Made by a program: the position numbers and the translations under genes. Positions 8,856-16,646 of a DNA stretch of 64,000 nt are shown here, in pieces (positions within the stretch are counted from its first letter, which is position 1; each line of letters begins with the position of its first letter). Origin of the DNA: Pseudomonadota bacterium (lineage in GTDB: Bacteria > Bdellovibrionota > UBA1018); assembly GCA_027485695.1 (NCBI GenBank), contig JAIXQO010000001.1, positions 1-64,000 of the forward strand. Direction: 5' to 3'. Below the pieces are notes generated by a model. That model was not told the DNA's origin. It made no database searches and was given only the letters and a program-made list of their open reading frames with translations.

Positions 8856-8875
8856 AATGAGGCAGTCGACCGCGT

Positions 8876-10015
8876 CTACTTCACCGACATCAACCACTTG
8901 AACGGGGCTTCCCATTTGGAATGCCGCTCAGGAACCATCAAGTAGTCTTCATGACCTTGATCATCAACGATGTAGAATCGTTTCCTGAATGATCCGACGT
9001 AATGAAAACTCGTATCAAACGTTGGCACCGGTTCTGCCATCGGATCGACGCCATACGTGACCTGTACGAGCGGAACTCGGATATTCTTCAAACCATCTCG
9101 ATACAGCTCGCCGTTCGAATCCGGTAGATTTCCCAAAACTCGAATATTTTGATTTCTTACACCGTCTGCGAACTGAAGAACGATTTGTGCGTAGCTTGCC
9201 TCGAGCGTCCGTTCGTAGAGAGCTCTTCTTTGTTTCGCGGTCGTATTTTTGCGGTGATAAAGAAACTCAAAAAAACCAGCATGAGCGAATGGTCTGAGGA
9301 TCGGAGTATTCACGAGATGATCCACCGAAATATAGTCCATCGCTGAGTTGATGGGCCTGCTCAGGATTTTTCCTAAGTTGCCCAAAAGGGGCAGCCGATT
9401 GCCGGCCTCTCGCGTAGCCATCGATACGCTTCCTGCCGATATCGCCAGAGCCTGGATCATGGACTGTCTTTTCTCGGCGACCAGCGAATCAAAACAATTC
9501 CGGGCTCCACAACGAGTAAGACCGCTCACTGAGGCTTGGAGCACAATGCCGCCTTGTGAGTGTCCGAGAACATAAATGGGGGACTTCTCACGGTCGCTGA
9601 CCCATTGGATGGCGGTCGGAATGTCATCAATCACAAAATCATCGATATTGAGTTTCTTCCCGCGCGACGAGTACCCAACTCCCCTCACATTCAGGAGATA
9701 GACTTTGAGGCCGAAAGTTCGGCTGACCCACCGACCGAACGAAACCTGGGCTTCAGGGAGGAGATCGAACGTCCAAGCATTTTGAAAGAAGCCCGGGATC
9801 ATCAAGATTGAGCCCGTGGTAGCAGCAGCTGATGGTAACTCGATCACTTCGATGTGCGCTTTGTCCTGAAAGCGACCGGGACGACTGTCGACCAGCGCGA
9901 TGGAGTGAGTTTTCCAATCAGAGGGTCGAGGATAAGACTCTGCCCACGAAGAAGATCCGAAAACACTAAAAGCAAATAGAAGCGCCCCGATAGATAACCG
10001 TTGGAATGGGTACAT
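8876..10015 (-). CDS. Secreted alpha/beta hydrolase (lipase/esterase-like)
   Basis: The 379-residue protein carries a signal peptide (residues 1-25, ending SSWA-E). The core has the oxyanion segment LMIPGFFQNAWTF and the nucleophile elbow GHSQGG with S153. D of TYGVDPMAE and H of DDQGHEDYL near the C-terminus complete the likely triad. The LLNVRGVGYSS segment after strand 4 recalls lipase-type family members that act on acyl esters. It would work in the periplasm or outside the cell. It appears monocistronic, with a 3' inverted repeat at 8832-8855. Confidence 0.88.
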   Translation of the reverse strand: MYPFQRLSIGALLFAFSVFGSSSWAESYPRPSDWKTHSIALVDSRPGRFQDKAHIEVIELPSAAATTGSILMIPGFFQNAWTFDLLPEAQVSFGRWVSRTFGLKVYLLNVRGVGYSSRGKKLNIDDFVIDDIPTAIQWVSDREKSPIYVLGHSQGGIVLQASVSGLTRCGARNCFDSLVAEKRQSMIQALAISAGSVSMATREAGNRLPLLGNLGKILSRPINSAMDYISVDHLVNTPILRPFAHAGFFEFLYHRKNTTAKQRRALYERTLEASYAQIVLQFADGVRNQNIRVLGNLPDSNGELYRDGLKNIRVPLVQVTYGVDPMAEPVPTFDTSFHYVGSFRKRFYIVDDQGHEDYLMVPERHSKWEAPFKWLMSVK

Positions 10016-10144
10016 CGGGACCGTCTAATGCACCCAGCGATCGAACGGAAGTGATTTTTTCAATAGAAAGAGTAAATGGATGGAAACCAAGCGTTTCGCA
10101 TCACCATGCCGTCGAATTGGGCTCGATGCCTGACAAAACAAGTC

Positions 10145-10606
10145 TTAGTCTTGAAGGTAAGCGCGCGCACTCAGGTTGTAGGACTTGCACGAAGCATCGC
10201 TGCAAGGAGCGGCTTTGAGCGCGACGCCCTTACGAGGCATTTCCAGGACCTTGAGGTAGTACACGGTACCGCGTTTTATAGGGGTATTTTTCTCATCCCG
10301 TCCATTATTGAACCGATGCACGGAGTAGATATTACCGCTTAAAATCGTTTGCGTGATGATGCAGGAATCTTCGTCCACCTTGATTCGAGAGGTTTTAGTC
10401 ACACTTGTGGAACCGCTCACGCTCCCCGAAGAGAGACTATCGCTCATGGTGAGCTTGTCGCCTTGGTAGAAAATTTTTGTGCTGTAGGAAACTGGTCCTT
10501 CTTGTCCGGAAGTCTCTCCCACCATTTCAGCCGCAGGACATTTCACTGGGACTTCGGTAGCAGAGACAACATTCAAAAGAGACGAGATCAGTACCAGCTT
10601 AAACAT
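10145..10606 (-). CDS. Small secreted protein, unknown
   Basis: The start at 10606 gives a signal peptide (MFKLVLISSLLNVVSA) and is preceded by GGAG at proper spacing; an ATG 78 bases further up would bury this leader and is rejected. The 153-residue product has paired cysteines (PVKCPA, DSCII, APCSDASCKSY), Ser/Thr-rich beta-like sequence, and no catalytic motif I can name. It is likely periplasmic or surface-located. Confidence 0.65.
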   Translation of the reverse strand: MFKLVLISSLLNVVSATEVPVKCPAAEMVGETSGQEGPVSYSTKIFYQGDKLTMSDSLSSGSVSGSTSVTKTSRIKVDEDSCIITQTILSGNIYSVHRFNNGRDEKNTPIKRGTVYYLKVLEMPRKGVALKAAPCSDASCKSYNLSARAYLQD

Positions 10607-10836
10607 AGAAACTCCGTAATATTGAGTTTTTATATTTAAACTATTGAAATACACCAGTAAACCCCATTTGGCTGTTTCGCTCAAAAAAGGTCATTAATCC
10701 GAGTAAGTGTAAAACTTTTCGACAAATCGCAGGAGGTCTTCAACCGATTGGAACTCTTTGGTCGCAATTTTAGTCATTATGATCTCAATTAAGGGATCAT
10801 CTCCTGATAACATGGGCCCCTCTGAGGTGAGTCTCC

Positions 10837-11472
10837 ATGGCGTCTTTTCTAGAAGGTTTCTTACTCCAAGCGAGTCTCATCATGGCTCTGGGTTCTCAAA
10901 ACCTATTCGTCATCGAGATGGGCATCAAGCGCCAATACCACGCCCTGATCGCGGCAATCTGTGCATTCTGCGACGTTTGCCTGATCATGCTCGGTGTGTT
11001 CGGGGTTTCGACGTTCCTTGTACAAGCAAGCGGTTTTAAGGTCGTACTCGGGTGGACGGGAGTCGCATTCTTATTTTACTACTCGTTTTCGAAACTTCGG
11101 GAAGCCTTCAGCGGTCCCTCGGCATCAACGGGTTCTCGCACCGGTATCATCTCTCGCAATCGAGCAATCATTATGGCCCTGAGTTTTACGCTCCTGAATC
11201 CGCACGTATACTTAGATACTTTCGTGCTGATTGGCGGGTATTCGTCTAAATTTGACGAGCCCTTACAGAAATACCTATTCGGTGGGGGAGCCGGAACATT
11301 TTCAATCATCTGGTTTTTCTTCATCTCGACGTTCTCAGCGAAATTTTCCAGTTTACTCAAAACACCGAGAATCCTCCGCGGGCTGGCTCTATTTTCTGGG
11401 GTGATTCTCGGCTACTTGGCGATCAAGCTTGGACTGGAGTCCATAGCGGAACTTCGGGAATGGCTCCGATAG
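10837..11472 (+). CDS. LysE/ArgO-family amino-acid exporter
   Basis: The 211-residue inner-membrane protein has six hydrophobic segments and the ArgO/LysE signature near the N-terminus: ALGSQNLFVIEMGIKRQYH, then AAICAFCDVCLIMLGVFG. The family pumps out basic amino acids such as arginine or lysine using the membrane potential. The second conserved half, TLLNPHVYLDTFVLIGG, is intact. GAGGTGAG at about 10825-10832 sets the start. No LysG/ArgP-like regulator is adjacent, and I see no lysine riboswitch in the 150-base leader. Confidence 0.92.
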   Translation: MASFLEGFLLQASLIMALGSQNLFVIEMGIKRQYHALIAAICAFCDVCLIMLGVFGVSTFLVQASGFKVVLGWTGVAFLFYYSFSKLREAFSGPSASTGSRTGIISRNRAIIMALSFTLLNPHVYLDTFVLIGGYSSKFDEPLQKYLFGGGAGTFSIIWFFFISTFSAKFSSLLKTPRILRGLALFSGVILGYLAIKLGLESIAELREWLR

Positions 11473-11554
11473 AACGAACTAAGAACGTATTCGTTTCCTC
11501 GACGTCGAAGCATGGCTTAGTCTTGAACAAAGAATAGACGAATCGATTCCACTC

Positions 11555-12400
11555 ATGAGCAAAAATCCATTTCTTGCCCCTTTGATCGACCCATCAGAAT
11601 TGCATACCCACCTCAACGATCCAAATCTCATTCTGCTTGAGGCGAAAATCGGATCAGTCCATTCATCTGCGAAATCTCCTCAGCTCAAACATCTGCCGAA
11701 CGCCCGGATTTTTGATCTCGAACAGGTCAAAGATCACTCAACGTCGCTACCCCACATGATGCCCGATCCGTCCTACTTCGAGAAATGCGCTCGAGAACTG
11801 GGAATCGATTCAGATTCGAAAATAGTCGTCTACGATCCCGAAGGGATCTATGCTGGCCCACGTATACGCTGGATGTTCAAGGCCATGGGCCACGAATTGA
11901 TCACCGTGCTAAATGGCGGTCTCACACTCTGGGAGCGGGATGGATATCCGATTTCAGCCGAGATCGGACAACCTCCGAATGCAGAAGGAAGTTTTAGCGC
12001 CCGTATGATCCCGAAGCTATTCTGTGATGCCTCGGATGTCGAACAAGCCATAAAAACAGGAAGGCACTGCCTCATTGATGCGAGGAATTCAGAACGTTAT
12101 CAAGGCGCTGTTTCTGAACCCCGCCCCGGTCTCCGGCAAGGCCATATCCCAACTGCCGTGAATATACCGTTTGAATCTGTTCTCGATTCTTCGGGTGCGC
12201 TGAAGACCGTTCCCGAACTCAGAGCGATTTTCCATGAGATTTCACGAGATCATTCCCCAATTATTTTTTACTGCGGATCCGGTGTCACAGCATGCATCAC
12301 TGCGATTGCTGCCGAATCGATCGGACTCAAGCCGATTCAAATTTATGATGGGTCTTGGAGTGAATGGGGAATACCATCCGATCGGCCCATTGAGACTTGA
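11555..12400 (+). CDS. sseA: Thiosulfate/3-mercaptopyruvate sulfurtransferase
   Basis: Two rhodanese domains are seen in 281 residues: an inactive N-terminal one (about 12-130) and a catalytic C-terminal one (about 155-278). The active-site loop is CGSGVTAC with nucleophile C240; the CGSGVT form is that of 3-mercaptopyruvate sulfurtransferases, whereas thiosulfate enzymes have CRKGVT. DARNSERYQG and GHIPTAVNIPF are further family hallmarks. It moves sulfane sulfur to cyanide or thiol acceptors in the cytosol. It lies 82 bases after the exporter, possibly in one transcript. The ribosome-binding site is weak. Confidence 0.93.
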   Translation: MSKNPFLAPLIDPSELHTHLNDPNLILLEAKIGSVHSSAKSPQLKHLPNARIFDLEQVKDHSTSLPHMMPDPSYFEKCARELGIDSDSKIVVYDPEGIYAGPRIRWMFKAMGHELITVLNGGLTLWERDGYPISAEIGQPPNAEGSFSARMIPKLFCDASDVEQAIKTGRHCLIDARNSERYQGAVSEPRPGLRQGHIPTAVNIPFESVLDSSGALKTVPELRAIFHEISRDHSPIIFYCGSGVTACITAIAAESIGLKPIQIYDGSWSEWGIPSDRPIET

Positions 12401-12415
12401 TTTGAACAGCTCGAA

Positions 12416-12688
12416 TTAAACTGCGAGATCAGAATCGATGTAACCCAAATGACGTTCGTGGTTTTTACGCGCAACACGCTTTAGCCATTCATCTTTGAGA
12501 AAACGCGCTCGCGATTCTTGCCGTCGAAACGCACGAAGTACCTTGGCTGAAACCGATCGATATTCTCCCGTCGACTCGAGTCGAATGAGAAGCGAATAAT
12601 TTTTCCCGCTATCGGGTGCAGCGAATTGCGCTTCTCCCAACCCGAACGGCGTATTCAGAAAAATAGTGGGCTCCAATCGAATCAACAT
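12416..12688 (-). CDS. Small cytoplasmic protein, unknown
   Basis: The 90-residue product has a beta-rich N-terminal half (LIRLEPTIFLN, YSLLIRLEST) and a strongly basic helical C-terminal half (RAFRRQESRARFLKDEWLKRV). That is compatible with a nucleic-acid-binding or PilZ-like small domain, but no family is proven. GGGAG lies about 12 bases before the ATG. It converges on the sulfurtransferase gene with a 15-base gap. Confidence 0.55.
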   Translation of the reverse strand: MLIRLEPTIFLNTPFGLGEAQFAAPDSGKNYSLLIRLESTGEYRSVSAKVLRAFRRQESRARFLKDEWLKRVARKNHERHLGYIDSDLAV

Positions 12689-12892
12689 GTGTAGGCCAGC
12701 TCCCTGAAGTCATTGCTTCGGTCGTACGGGCATTTTACCAGGATCGACGATTAATCCATGTCAATGCAACGACGGTACCAGGCAAAAGATCGCATTCCGC
12801 GACTAGGGAGTTCTGCTATGGCGTGCAATTTGAAGAATGGTTCTATGCAGCAGAAAACTGCATTTTAAAAAACGATTGCGAGGAGAAAAACG

Positions 12893-13045
12893 ATGGCTGA
12901 AAAAAAGCAACAGATGCAATCCGGAAGCAAAAAACCCCAAAACAACTCGAATACGAACCATCCCACCCCAAAAAAGGGGCAGCAGACGAGCACCGCTAAG
13001 GACGCGGCATCGCACTCGAACTCGGGACAAGTTCGCAAATCCTAG
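12893..13045 (+). CDS. Very small basic, disordered protein (50 aa)
   Basis: This short reading frame opens with MAEKKQQMQSGSKKP and ends GQVRKS, and has almost no hydrophobic residues: Lys, Gln, Asn, Ser and Thr dominate. AGGAGA at 12881-12886 lies 6 bases before the ATG, an excellent ribosome-binding site, and a strong stem follows 18 bases after the stop. The composition resembles small basic or stress-related disordered proteins, but I cannot assign a family. A long minus-strand frame over the same bases is taken as its shadow. Confidence 0.65.
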   Translation: MAEKKQQMQSGSKKPQNNSNTNHPTPKKGQQTSTAKDAASHSNSGQVRKS

Positions 13046-13062
13046 TCTCTCATCCTCATCCG

Positions 13063-13092
13063 CCCGGATAGCCTATCAACAGGCTGTCCGGG
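13063..13092. terminator. Strong stem between small convergent genes
   Basis: CCCGGA-AGCCT pairs with AGGCT-TCCGGG with one T/G mismatch and a 6-base loop. It sits between the tiny basic gene (plus) and the 65-aa gene (minus), so it can end transcription from both sides. The T-tail is weak. Confidence 0.65.
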
Positions 13093-13112
13093 TCAAGTTT
13101 TCAGAATCTCGA

Positions 13113-13310
13113 CTAATCGTCGTGCAAGATGGGCTGTGGCCCTGCGTAGAGACCCTCGAGGTCTGGATCGATGCCGTCGGCAAGCAGACGTTCACGATCT
13201 TTCTTCAGATCTTTTCGTACGAGTCGCTTCTCGACTTTTTCTTGTTTTCGTTCTGTCCGCGCGCGTTCGCGATTTCTTTTTGCCTGCGTAGTAGGTCCAG
13301 GTTTACTCAT
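13113..13310 (-). CDS. Small conserved-looking basic protein (65 aa)
   Basis: The protein is a highly charged helix (KRNRERARTERKQEKVEKRL, then RKDLKKDRERLL) followed by a short Pro/Gly tail (DPDLEGLYAGPQP). Its ATG overlaps the TGA of the zinc-ribbon gene (ATGA at 13307-13310), so the two are translated as a coupled pair. I infer a nucleic-acid- or ribosome-linked role from the charge pattern; no named family is certain. Confidence 0.7.
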   Translation of the reverse strand: MSKPGPTTQAKRNRERARTERKQEKVEKRLVRKDLKKDRERLLADGIDPDLEGLYAGPQPILHDD

Positions 13311-13480
13311 GGCGTACCGCCTTTGGGTTTAACTGATTCTAAGAGGCATACGGGACAAAGAAAAATCTGTTGTCCGTCCCTCTGAATCCATTTGCCGTCT
13401 CTCGTAGTCAGTGATCGTCGGCAGCCGAAGCATTTCACTTGGCCTTTTGATTTTGTATCCAGTCGCTTGATGGTGAGCAT
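13307..13480 (-). CDS. Zinc-ribbon-like small protein (57 aa)
   Basis: Starting at 13480, where AGGAGG precedes the ATG at good spacing, the product MLTIKRLDTKSKGQVKCF... contains CFGC and CPVC pairs about 25 residues apart. This is a four-cysteine zinc-ribbon layout with beta-hairpin-like sequence between. Longer in-frame starts upstream are rejected for lack of a ribosome-binding site. It is the first gene of a two-gene unit with the 65-aa basic protein. Confidence 0.75.
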   Translation of the reverse strand: MLTIKRLDTKSKGQVKCFGCRRSLTTRDGKWIQRDGQQIFLCPVCLLESVKPKGGTP

Positions 13481-13516
13481 GATCAAATTCCTCCTTGAAG
13501 ATCTTGAAAAAAACAA

Positions 13517-13552
13517 AAGCCGACGACTCCAAAACTGGAGACTTCGGCTTTA
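13517..13552 (-). terminator. Rho-independent terminator of the RRM gene
   Basis: AAAGCCGA and TCGGCTTT with an inner CTCC/GGAG stem form a long hairpin. Read on the minus strand it is followed by TTTTGTTTTTTT. It starts 18 bases past the RRM gene's stop codon and separates it from the zinc-ribbon pair. Confidence 0.9.
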
Positions 13553-13570
13553 TTGAACTACTGACTGATC

Positions 13571-13867
13571 CTAGAAACGGGAGCGTCCGCCGCGCGGAGG
13601 TCCGCGATTATCACGCGGGGCCATCGGCTTAGCTTCGTTCACCGTCATGGCGCGACCGTCATAATCGGCGCCGTTGAACTTTTCGATCGCTTGAGTAGCT
13701 TCCGTGTCCGTCGACATTTCGACGAATCCGAAGCCTTTGCTACGGCCGCTGTCGCGGTCTATGATGATCGTCGCAGATTCGACTTTTCCGCACTGGGAAA
13801 ACGCATCGGACAATTCTTGTTCGGTTGCGGAAAACGGCAAGTTGCCGACGTATAATTTCTTACCCAT
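13571..13867 (-). CDS. RNA-binding protein with a single RRM domain
   Basis: The 98-residue protein opens KKLYVGNLPFSATEQEL (RNP2 motif LYVGNL) and carries RNP1 as SKGFGFVEM, followed by a short Gly/Arg-rich tail (RGPPRGGRSRF). Such bacterial glycine-rich RRM proteins bind single-stranded RNA and are often cold-induced RNA chaperones. GAGGAGGT just before the ATG at 13867 fixes the start; an upstream in-frame ATG at 13912 is rejected. A long 5' leader (13868-14224) with a stem may allow temperature or RNA-level control, which is inference. Confidence 0.95.
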   Translation of the reverse strand: MGKKLYVGNLPFSATEQELSDAFSQCGKVESATIIIDRDSGRSKGFGFVEMSTDTEATQAIEKFNGADYDGRAMTVNEAKPMAPRDNRGPPRGGRSRF

Positions 13868-14224
13868 AAATACCTCCTCAGGCTGGGAAGCCACTACGGA
13901 GGATATGGGCACTATGCCCGCAGACTCGATAGAAGCGAAACAGAACTAACAGATTGAGTGTAGCAGCGTGGACCCGAAATAGATATATTATTCGCCCTTT
14001 TTGGCTCTCGCACGAGAGTCTATCGTGGTTTTTGTCATCAATACTCTACACTTAGAGCGAATAAATTTTCCATAGAGTCCGGGCCTATCTAGCCGGCTCT
14101 TTGGACCACCCGAATTCGCCAGAACCCACCAAATACAGTGATGGTACCGCTCCACAAATCGCCGATCGATTGGGTCCTCCAGACAACGTCGCTGCGCTAC
14201 TGGCTCCTGAAAAGTGGTCCGCCG
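13868..14224. other. Long leader/spacer upstream of the RRM gene
   Basis: About 350 bases hold no gene I can support. A perfect stem CTCTCG-CA-CGAGAG lies at 14005-14018, about 140 bases before the RRM start on the minus strand. The region probably contains the RRM promoter and a long 5' untranslated leader, as is common for cold-shock genes. Confidence 0.4.
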
Positions 14225-14584
14225 CTAGCGGTCTTGACGAGACACTTGGATATCAATCGACTTCAGTTTCCGAAGAGAACGGTGATTGATGATTTCGGTT
14301 TCCCGGGCAATAAACTGCACGGTTTTTGAGTCCTCTTCGAAACGGATCAAGCGGACGCTCGGCATCTGGCGAATCATCGCAATGACATCTTCGGTGTGAG
14401 CACTTGATCCACCCTTATTGATTTTTGCGTTCCACCAGGATTCGCCGATGCCGAGGGTTTCTTGGGCCAAATGAGCGGAAGTCTCCGTATGGTCGGAATT
14501 CATAAAATCATCATGAAATGGACAACCCATCGCCTGCCCCGTTTCAAGGAGAAGCCCTAGAAACAAGAGGGCAACCGTTTTCAT
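14225..14584 (-). CDS. Small secreted protein, unknown
   Basis: The start at 14584 yields a signal peptide (MKTVALLFLGLLLETGQA) followed by a mature part of about 100 residues with one cysteine (MGCPFHDD). The C-terminal half has a repeated beta-alpha pattern (VIAMIRQMPSVRLIRFEED, TVQFIARETEIINHRSL). A start six codons further up is possible. No family recognised. Confidence 0.6.
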   Translation of the reverse strand: MKTVALLFLGLLLETGQAMGCPFHDDFMNSDHTETSAHLAQETLGIGESWWNAKINKGGSSAHTEDVIAMIRQMPSVRLIRFEEDSKTVQFIARETEIINHRSLRKLKSIDIQVSRQDR

Positions 14585-14747
14585 TCTGCAACGATTTCGC
14601 ATCTACGATTGATTAGCCGCAATCGCCTCAAATGAAAAGAGGCGCCGTTCAGTGTAAAGTTGGTCCATTTCTCCGCACTGCTAGACCATAACTCCTCGGC
14701 ATGCGCATTGCTTTGTCTATCCTAAAATCCGAATAGGAAACAAAGCG

Positions 14748-16544
14748 ATGATCACCGACCTCAAAAGAAAATCCGGGACCATTTCTGAACACGCCACAAT
14801 TGGGGTAGGAAGAATCCTATTAAAACTTGCGATTGCACTGATCATTCTACTTTGCATGGCTCGGAGTGCTCATTCGGATTTCAGTCTCGAACTTGATCCA
14901 GCCACCGCATCACGAGTCAAACAATCCTTTTTTGACCCGACTACTCAAATGCTCGCTGCGGATTGGAAAATCCTCCGCAGCGAATGGACCACGACTGATG
15001 AGCGACGGTACTCGGATTTTATTACTACAATCGGCCGATCGAACTGCTCGACCACCGAAGTTTGCCTCAAGGGTACGACCAACCCTTATCGTTTCACCGA
15101 TCCACCCGGTATTCGGTTCTATTCTGATTGCGCTGATCTTCCTTATATTTTACGTGCCTATTTCGCTTGGAAGAATGGATTACCTTTTGGTTACGTTTCT
15201 CAACTGGGATTGATGCCAGGCACCGTTTTACCGACGGATCCCACTCTTCCACCCGTCGACCTTCGTTACTCGCCGATCGGAAATCGTGCTCAAGCTCGTC
15301 GCATGCTCATCACCCGACTCGTACCGCAAACGGGTCAGATGAGGCGAAACTCCGGTCCAGCGGTTCTACGCGATCTGATGAACTCCGTTTCTTCGGCGAT
15401 TTTTCGAATCGGTCCCACGAACGAACGCTCAAATCTATCGAGCGATTTTTATTCTCCTCAGATTGATCGAAATTCCATCCGTCCAGGGACTGTGATCTAC
15501 GACCCAGCCGGTCATGTCGCCATCATCTACTCCGTCGAACCCGATGGACGGTTACTCTACCTAGACGCTCACCCGGACAATAGCATCACGAGAGGCTCAT
15601 TTGGCCGTAAGTTTGTGCGCTCACGACCGGGTCAGGGCGCGGGATTCAAGAATTGGCGCCCGCTTCAGTTGGTCGACGCTACTCAGGCGCCCGACGGAGA
15701 ATGGATCGGTGGACAAATCGTTCCAAAATCAGACGCGCGCATCAGTGATTTTTCGACTACTCAATTCTACGGGACGAATCCTGGACCGGGCGGTGACTGG
15801 AAACGTGCTCGATTCACTTGGCAGGGAACCGATTACAATTTCTATGACTACCTCAGGCACGCGCTATCGACTGCAACTCTACGATACGATCCATTGAATG
15901 AACTCGCCCTCATGATTCGCGGCTTATGCACGGATCTGAATGATCGCGCTGTTTCGGTTGTGCTCGCGATCAACCAGGGGATTCATCGAAAAATGCACCC
16001 GATGCGCCTGCCGCTGAATATCTATGGTTCGCAGGGAGAATGGGAGAACTATTCAACACCCTCGCGAGACGCTCGTTTGAAAACGTCGTACCGCGAGACG
16101 TTCGAACGCGTCCAAGAGTTCGTTCGACTATTCGATGCGCGCGACCCGAGTCTCGACTATTCTGGATCGAATCTGCGCCAAGATTTAGCGCAAGTCTGGG
16201 AACGGGAATCGTCGGCATGCCAGATCTCTTATCACAATTCACTCGGTGTAAACGTTTCTCTCAATGTTCAAACGATCATTCAACGACTCTACAACCTATC
16301 GTTTGATCCTTACGACTGCATCGAACGACGCTGGGGCGCTACTGAACCAAGCGAACTAGTGGGTTGCGGGAATGACGCTGAAAAAGAAGCCTGGTACCGC
16401 GCTCTCCGAAAACTGAGGAATCAATCTGAACGTACGTACGACTTGCGTATGGACTATACTCGCGCCGAGTTGGAGTCGCCGACCAATCCATTGGGTCTGG
16501 AATCGGGCGCCGATGTCGACGTGCTTGGCTTCCTCATGAACTGA
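14748..16544 (+). CDS. Large exported protein with papain-like (NlpC/P60-type) signature
   Basis: This 598-residue protein has a hydrophobic segment (residues 22-38) after a long basic N-terminus, either a long signal peptide or an anchor. C128 lies at the start of a helix (YSDCADLPYILRAYFAW), H256 opens a strand (PAGHVAIIYSV), and D273 follows (LLYLDAHPD). That order and setting (Cys-helix, GHVAI strand, polar residue) are those of NlpC/P60 and CHAP cysteine peptidases or amidases, which cut peptidoglycan or act on lipids. A 300-residue C-terminal part is unknown. AGGAAA sets the start. The next gene is a second large exported protein in the same direction. Confidence 0.75.
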   Translation: MITDLKRKSGTISEHATIGVGRILLKLAIALIILLCMARSAHSDFSLELDPATASRVKQSFFDPTTQMLAADWKILRSEWTTTDERRYSDFITTIGRSNCSTTEVCLKGTTNPYRFTDPPGIRFYSDCADLPYILRAYFAWKNGLPFGYVSQLGLMPGTVLPTDPTLPPVDLRYSPIGNRAQARRMLITRLVPQTGQMRRNSGPAVLRDLMNSVSSAIFRIGPTNERSNLSSDFYSPQIDRNSIRPGTVIYDPAGHVAIIYSVEPDGRLLYLDAHPDNSITRGSFGRKFVRSRPGQGAGFKNWRPLQLVDATQAPDGEWIGGQIVPKSDARISDFSTTQFYGTNPGPGGDWKRARFTWQGTDYNFYDYLRHALSTATLRYDPLNELALMIRGLCTDLNDRAVSVVLAINQGIHRKMHPMRLPLNIYGSQGEWENYSTPSRDARLKTSYRETFERVQEFVRLFDARDPSLDYSGSNLRQDLAQVWERESSACQISYHNSLGVNVSLNVQTIIQRLYNLSFDPYDCIERRWGATEPSELVGCGNDAEKEAWYRALRKLRNQSERTYDLRMDYTRAELESPTNPLGLESGADVDVLGFLMN

Positions 16545-16607
16545 GTAGAATCTGATCGGCAAAAACTGCCGCTCCCGCCGCCCCAATAGGAGACGTTATT
16601 ATAAGAG

Positions 16608-16625
16608 TTCGGCAATCTTGCCGAA
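16608..16625 (+). promoter_or_regulatory. Stem directly before a ribosome-binding site
   Basis: TTCGGCAA and TTGCCGAA form a perfect 8-base inverted repeat that ends 3 bases before the GAGGAG of the next gene. It could limit ribosome access or act as an operator; it has no T-tail and is unlikely to be a terminator for the upstream gene. Confidence 0.35.
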
Positions 16626-16646
16626 TTCGAGGAGATCAACTGAAGC

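Noticed and set aside
12803..13030. A 75-codon minus-strand frame over the 50-aa basic gene
   Set aside because: The plus-strand gene has a strong ribosome-binding site and a downstream stem; the minus frame has neither and is rich in Arg/Leu as expected for a shadow.
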